Below, in pieces: positions 59,623 through 64,000 of a stretch of DNA of 64,000 nucleotides (position 1 is its first letter; each line of letters opens with the position of its first letter). The notes beneath the pieces are model-generated. The model saw nothing but the letters and a program-made list of their open reading frames with translations, was not told the origin of the DNA and did no database searches. The translations under genes were made by a program, and so were the position numbers. This DNA is from UBA5859 sp041940025 (GTDB taxonomy: Bacteria > Pseudomonadota > Gammaproteobacteria > UBA5859): NCBI GenBank assembly GCA_041940025.1, contig JBGTSY010000005.1:94041-158040 (forward strand), given 5' to 3'.

Positions 59623-62343
59623 TTAATGTGATTCTACATTGACCTGATCGCCTATCATACTGTTGATATCTTGGGCGACACGAAGGCTTTTCAATAAAGT
59701 TGGTATGTTGTCCTCTAAATTAATATTCAAATTAATTTTTTGTCCCCGATTGAAGTCTGGGTTCCGGCCATTTAGTCTTGCTGCCAACGTTAGGTCACCG
59801 TGATAATTATAGTCCACATCCGCAGTCAACTCATCATAGTGATAGTTACTCAATGCGTCCAGGGTGATTTGCATCAATGGATTAGCTGCTGCCATCTGGT
59901 CTGCGGCCACATTTGATTGGTACCGCAGCACGCCTCCGGGTTTGCGGGCCCAAATTTTTCCAGCTTCCATATGAAGTCCTTGGCTATCCAATGTGATGGG
60001 TAGAAATCCATCTAGTTGACCGCTACCACTTAAACCAGGCTGAGAAACTAAGGAGATGATTCTTTCCAGTTCGAATCGTTCGAACTTAGTTAAGATCTCG
60101 ATTGAGGCACGCGCTGGAGTCCAGTTAAAGGGCTCTATCAAGATGCGACCGCCAAGTAAGTTCGCTGTAGCTTGTTCAATCCATATATCGAACAGGAAAT
60201 CATTTTCGATTTCGACAGTAGGCAGCGCATGCACAGAGAGGTTTGTAATAGGCACGCCCGGATTGAACAGAGGAAGGTTTATTTTAATAGTTTCGTTTTG
60301 CTGATTGGAAAATAGATTCTTAAATTCACCGGAGACATTCATTTGCTCTATCAATATTTGATCGTAGACAAGAGTGATATCTTGTGCGTTTACAGAGAGT
60401 GATAAGGCTGGATGATTCGCGTTGTCTGTTGCTTGGTACTGTGAAGCAAGATTCAGGTTTCCACTGATTATTTCTGCATGGGGATCACTTTGTTGTAGTA
60501 ATCTTAAGAGGTAATGAGATTTGGCCATATTGGGCCAGCTTATTTGAAATTGCGCATGCAGGGGAGACAGGTCAACTAGTTCAGATTGCAGCAGAAAAGA
60601 AAGATCTTCATCCAGGCTTGTGCCATTAAGAGTCAGCATTGCATGCTGATGATCTAATTTAATAGTGGAATTTATTGCGAGGTGAGGTAAGGTTAATTTA
60701 TCCCAGGATCCTGACACTGCGGGTATGTTGATCTCCAAAAAACCACTTATCCGTTCTTCAAGCCACGCCCAATGAGACAGAAGGGCAGTTGTGTTCACTT
60801 TCCTAAGATGTAGATCCTCGAACCAGAATTCGTCAAAACTGATAGAAATTGGCCAAGGAGACTGGCTCTGAATATGGGCATCATTAAAAATAGTCAAGGA
60901 AGATGTGCCGGAATCGACTGTTAGATTTTCAATCATTAAGCCGTCTATTTTTGCATGAGTTAAACTCAAAATATTTGTCGGATGTAATGTGACGTCTATT
61001 TTATCTAATGAATAATGAATGTCTGCAGACAGCTCACTTTGCCAGGGGGACATTGATAAATCATCCGTGGTAGTCGTTTGGGAGTTGTGGAGATTCAGTG
61101 CAACGTGACTGGTGGCGGTAATCTCGGGTGTCAGTGCGAGATGTACGGAGTCCAGTGTCAGAATACCTGATGTTCTTTTGCTATCATCTGAAATCTCCGC
61201 TGTAATTGACCCAGCTGTTGTGAATTCCGTGGGGTTTTTTAACTCTGTCGTTACTTTAAAGTGTTGCGGTTCAATACGCATCCGAGCTTCAGACGCGACT
61301 ATATCTGAAAATACTGATTGTGGCAGGATGGTTGTCAGTGTGACATGGCTGGGATCGTTGATATGTAGAGTTAACTGATCTCTTATGACTAGTTCAGCAG
61401 AGAGATCCCAATGGATAGACTTAAGAGAGGCTGTTGGTAGCATTTCGCCCCGGCTAATCACCGACACAGTTGGTTGAGCTTGATTGAACCAGGAGGAGAA
61501 ATCATACTCTCCCGGCTTTGGCCAGTTCAGCCGATGATTTATTTGCACCGGTTGAGTGTGTTTCAAGTCTTTAAGTCCTTTGATAGAAATGTTTGTCCAA
61601 GCCTCTAACCAATCGATGAGTTCAACTGTGTTTAGCAAGCTTTCTCCGCTGAGCAGTTGTCTTTTCCCCGATGTGGAGAGTTGCGAGACATGTTGCACAA
61701 TGGAGCCAGCTCCACTGCTACTGATATCAGCGTGAAGCGTACGGTCCGGCGTGATGCCCAGTTTGGTGGTTAGATTTAAATTCGGTAGGTCATTTTCAGA
61801 TAAGGTGGACTCTAAGATTATCTGCTCAGGTTGGTGTTGCAAATTTAACTGTAAGTTAAATATTTCAGGCCAACTCTGGGTTAATTTTTGCGTCACTGTC
61901 AGTGTATCAATGGTGAACTGATTAAATGGAATGGAGAGACTTTCTATCGGCGGCCAAGAGACGATTGAGGTCTGCTTTTGAGGTACAGACTGCTTCTGCC
62001 CATTAGTGACCCTGTTAAGATTTAAATTACCGACACCTATATTTATACGTTCTATGTGTGCAGAAGCCAGTGACTGTATGGAATAGTCCAATGTGATCTC
62101 GCCCAGAATCAGTTCAAAACCCATCTCCTTTGAGCTGAGGTGGATCAGTGGAATTTTCCAGCTATCCCATGTGGGCGAAGCAGTCTTTAATTGATGAAGT
62201 TGAATGGGTATTGGATTGAGGGCAAATCGGGCGACCGGCTGAAGCCAGTAGGGCGAGAAGTGGAGAATCAATAACAATAGAAAGACCAGCCCGAGGAGTG
62301 AGTACAGGCAATATTTTAGTAACTTGCCGACTAGGCGATTCAA
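59623..62343 (-). CDS. ydbH: YdbH-family AsmA-like intermembrane phospholipid transport protein
   Basis: The 906 residues have an N-terminal inner-membrane anchor (LLGLVFLLLLILHFSPYWL) and then a long repeated beta-strand structure that forms a hydrophobic groove across the periplasm. The C-terminal DctA-YdbH domain is recognisable in ATANLLGGRILIEPFNW, QLDGFLPITLDSQGLHMEAG and GGVLRYQSNVAADQM, ending with LTLAARLNGRNPDFNRGQK. YdbH, TamB and YhdP share the job of moving phospholipids to the outer membrane. It heads the ydbH-ynbE-ydbL operon and lies 11 bases from the methyltransferase gene. Confidence 0.93.
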   Translation of the reverse strand: MNRLVGKLLKYCLYSLLGLVFLLLLILHFSPYWLQPVARFALNPIPIQLHQLKTASPTWDSWKIPLIHLSSKEMGFELILGEITLDYSIQSLASAHIERINIGVGNLNLNRVTNGQKQSVPQKQTSIVSWPPIESLSIPFNQFTIDTLTVTQKLTQSWPEIFNLQLNLQHQPEQIILESTLSENDLPNLNLTTKLGITPDRTLHADISSSGAGSIVQHVSQLSTSGKRQLLSGESLLNTVELIDWLEAWTNISIKGLKDLKHTQPVQINHRLNWPKPGEYDFSSWFNQAQPTVSVISRGEMLPTASLKSIHWDLSAELVIRDQLTLHINDPSHVTLTTILPQSVFSDIVASEARMRIEPQHFKVTTELKNPTEFTTAGSITAEISDDSKRTSGILTLDSVHLALTPEITATSHVALNLHNSQTTTTDDLSMSPWQSELSADIHYSLDKIDVTLHPTNILSLTHAKIDGLMIENLTVDSGTSSLTIFNDAHIQSQSPWPISISFDEFWFEDLHLRKVNTTALLSHWAWLEERISGFLEINIPAVSGSWDKLTLPHLAINSTIKLDHQHAMLTLNGTSLDEDLSFLLQSELVDLSPLHAQFQISWPNMAKSHYLLRLLQQSDPHAEIISGNLNLASQYQATDNANHPALSLSVNAQDITLVYDQILIEQMNVSGEFKNLFSNQQNETIKINLPLFNPGVPITNLSVHALPTVEIENDFLFDIWIEQATANLLGGRILIEPFNWTPARASIEILTKFERFELERIISLVSQPGLSGSGQLDGFLPITLDSQGLHMEAGKIWARKPGGVLRYQSNVAADQMAAANPLMQITLDALSNYHYDELTADVDYNYHGDLTLAARLNGRNPDFNRGQKINLNINLEDNIPTLLKSLRVAQDINSMIGDQVNVESH

Positions 62344-62354
62344 TGAAAAAAAAA

Positions 62355-62969
62355 TTATTGACGAGAAGGGACTACCGCGTGAATGGATTTCACCACATCC
62401 AAATAATGGTGCACCACTTTAACGATCTGGAAGCCAGCTCGTTGTACATTTTCTGTGGTCGGTCGATTCATCGCTGGACCCACTTGTGAACTAATGGGTG
62501 TCATAAGATGCATCATTATATTAAACGGGAAATAGCGACTACCGGTATGTTCGAACATGAATAGTTGTCCCCCAGGAGTGAGCACTTCATACAGCTTTTT
62601 TAATCCGTCCACCGGCTGCGGCACGGAACAGAAAGTACAAGAAGTATAGATCTGATCAAACGTGTTTGGTGGATAAGGCAAATCATGTACATCCATCACC
62701 TTGGCCTCGATCTCTCCTTCATACGCTGCAATCCGCGGTTGTGCCAGCGCGACCATTTTGGGACTGATGTCGATCGCGGTGATAGTCTGGTTTTTTGGAA
62801 AGAAATGAATATCCAATCCGGTCCCCAGGGCCAGAAATAAAATTCTACCTTCCATATGAGAAAACAAGAGTCGCTTCGCTTCACCCCATCTTTTATCTGG
62901 ACCGATACCAGTCATGAAGTCAAAATTCTTAGCGACTCGGTTCCATTTGCGTTGGGTTTTATTGTCCAT
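62355..62969 (-). CDS. Class I SAM-dependent methyltransferase
   Basis: The 204 residues have the Rossmann motif ILFLALGTGLDIHFFP (motif I, with Leu-Ala in place of the more usual GxGxG start), acidic end AIDISPKMVALAQ, motif II PNTFDQIYTSCTFCSVP and a GGQLFMFEHTGSRYFP strand. This resembles UbiE/Coq5 and phospholipid N-methyltransferase types; the two cysteines in CTFCSV are typical of the latter group. It is encoded between a small membrane protein and ydbH in one run of same-strand genes, so a lipid substrate is plausible. Confidence 0.85.
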   Translation of the reverse strand: MDNKTQRKWNRVAKNFDFMTGIGPDKRWGEAKRLLFSHMEGRILFLALGTGLDIHFFPKNQTITAIDISPKMVALAQPRIAAYEGEIEAKVMDVHDLPYPPNTFDQIYTSCTFCSVPQPVDGLKKLYEVLTPGGQLFMFEHTGSRYFPFNIMMHLMTPISSQVGPAMNRPTTENVQRAGFQIVKVVHHYLDVVKSIHAVVPSRQ

Positions 62970-62972
62970 TTG

Positions 62973-63359
62973 TTAACAATCCTGATTATCATTGTTCAAT
63001 AGATGGTTGGTAGCATAAGTGGCGATCAAGACTACAAGACCGGTCAATGCACCCACTTTGACGCCTGTGGTCGCACTGAGTGTCGTCATGCTACTGCCCA
63101 TCGCTACAAACATGCCCACCAGCATGCCCGTTAACATGGTGGGAATCATCACCTCCATGGCACCGAAATACCTAAAAAACAACAACACACCCAGTCCCAA
63201 GCTGATGCCCATACCCAGTGCCATACCTACAATCATGGCGCTGAACATGCCCCAGCTAGGATGAAATATCCATGTACATATTAGACCGATTAAACTTCCT
63301 AAGAAGACATTTGCGATCAAATCACCAATAATAAAGTAGGGACGTTTTTCCATAACCAA
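62973..63359 (-). CDS. Small polytopic membrane protein
   Basis: The 128 residues are mostly membrane helices: about 10-30 (IIGDLIANVFLGSLIGLICT), 35-60 (MFSAMIVGMALGMGISLGLG), 68-92 (EVMIPTMLTGMLVGMFVAMG) and 100-118. Gly-rich GxxxG-like spacing (GMALGMGISLGLG) suggests close helix packing. It ends in an acidic, hydrophilic NNDNQDC. It is encoded three bases before the methyltransferase gene and is probably translated with it. Either Met 1 or Met 3 could be the start. I know no family with certainty. Confidence 0.7.
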   Translation of the reverse strand: MVMEKRPYFIIGDLIANVFLGSLIGLICTWIFHPSWGMFSAMIVGMALGMGISLGLGVLLFFRYFGAMEVMIPTMLTGMLVGMFVAMGSSMTTLSATTGVKVGALTGLVVLIATYATNHLLNNDNQDC

Positions 63360-63625
63360 TAGAACTGCTTGAGTACATTTTTGTTAAATTGAAGCTTATC
63401 ATATTTAAAATAGTGGGTGTCTTTCATCGCATTGATGAGTACCATGCCTGACGCTTCGAGATAAAAACTGCGAGTATAGATAGACATCTCAAGAGATTGC
63501 ATGCACCACGGCTGCAAAATTTAGAATCGGAGTCATTGTCAACTTGCAGCAAGTCTCGTGGCGGGGGCTGACAAAATTGGCATGGATCTTTGAATGGTGC
63601 TCAAAATCATCAATCGGAGTAGGTC

Positions 63626-63910
63626 ATGATACTGAATCATACTGTGTGTTTCCGGCTTCCCTTGTGGGATCTTGGTCGCCAGGGAATTCTGCCCGAGGAA
63701 GTGGCGAATACGCTGACGCCGGTGAACGCCGTGGATTCCCTGTTAGTGGACCAGATCTCCGGGAATCAGATCTGGTTTTTTGTGGAGTTTGCCTCTCAAG
63801 GAGCCATGACTGACTATTTGCGCACGGTTGCCGATGAATTTCGCTGGCATATAGAAAATCGTTTCACACAGGCAGATTTGGATTTTTTTAGTCATTTCTA
63901 CCGTCGCTAA
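63626..63910 (+). CDS. Small protein of unknown function
   Basis: The 94 residues form a mixed alpha/beta soluble protein: a strand-like start ILNHTVCFRLPLWD, then VNAVDSLLVDQISGNQIWFF and a C-terminal helix pair (TDYLRTVADEFRWHIENRFT and ADLDFFSHFYRR). GGAGTAGG lies just before the ATG and supports this start over a competing frame at 63544. The sequence is conserved-looking in composition, but I do not recognise it. About 266 bases upstream to 63360 hold nothing certain; the final 90 bases of the window hold no visible gene. Confidence 0.6.
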   Translation: MILNHTVCFRLPLWDLGRQGILPEEVANTLTPVNAVDSLLVDQISGNQIWFFVEFASQGAMTDYLRTVADEFRWHIENRFTQADLDFFSHFYRR

Positions 63911-64000
63911 AACTTTTATTGAATCAGTATGTTATTGGTCATTGACCAAGCAGTCTAATTTTTAGACCGTCCATCGGTAAGCTTGGATAAATGTTACAGA

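Noticed and set aside
63317..63487. Possible 56-residue protein on the minus strand (MSIYTRSFYLEASG...)
   Set aside because: It overlaps the small membrane protein by 43 bases, lacks a clear ribosome site and has no family features. It cannot be excluded but is not supported.

Overview
The window looks like chromosomal DNA of a free-living, probably marine or soil gammaproteobacterium of moderate GC content. The main evidence is the birA-coaX-SPOR-tRNA-Thr block, the ydbH-ynbE-ydbL operon, an LPP20/LpoB lipoprotein cluster, a YbhGFSR-type ABC exporter, LysR and GST genes, and a set of acyl-CoA enzymes plus a P450 typical of lipid- or terpenoid-degrading marine gammaproteobacteria. I cannot name the genus.

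Bases 1-15,600 are an Rhs polymorphic-toxin locus. A long Rhs gene (its 5' end lies outside the window) carries YD repeats, a DUF11 domain, a hydrophobic stretch ending in a signal-peptidase-like AQA/GD site, the Rhs core and a toxin tip. It is followed by a graveyard of displaced Rhs 3' ends. Each starts inside sequence homologous to the long gene, then switches to its own tip, and most are followed by a small candidate immunity gene. Several tips are broken by in-frame stops or frameshifts, while most candidate immunity genes remain open. The array also holds a decayed IS3-family element, a decayed REP-associated tyrosine transposase (RAYT), REP-like hairpins that sit exactly at Rhs junctions, and two copies of a roughly 205-bp MITE-like unit.

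Bases 15,600-22,000 return to ordinary genes: a secreted endonuclease/phosphatase-fold nuclease, a GST-tautomerase-NTF2 operon divergent from a LysR regulator, and an alpha/beta hydrolase. Bases 21,800-29,150 are AT-rich at the left and hold a cytochrome P450, an acyl-CoA ligase, and two paralogous pairs of a small PstS-like binding protein and an outer-membrane beta-barrel, in opposite orientation on either side of the ligase. I regard this paired arrangement and the Rhs tip reservoir as the two most interesting systems in the window.

Bases 29,150-43,850 encode envelope functions: two LPP20 lipoproteins, a COG3014 TPR lipoprotein and LpoB in one operon, a small beta-barrel, LemA with a long M48 protease, a stand-alone FtsH, and a four-gene ABC-2 exporter. 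Bases 44,000-48,100 hold an SDR, two acyl-CoA dehydrogenases and a hot-dog thioesterase, consistent with beta-oxidation of an unusual acyl-CoA. Bases 48,100-52,620 hold a GspE/PilB ATPase, then birA, coaX, a SPOR protein and tRNA-Thr(UGU). The remainder holds PPK2, an atypical Nramp-family transporter, an RND exporter, the YdbH lipid-transport operon, a methyltransferase and small unknown proteins.
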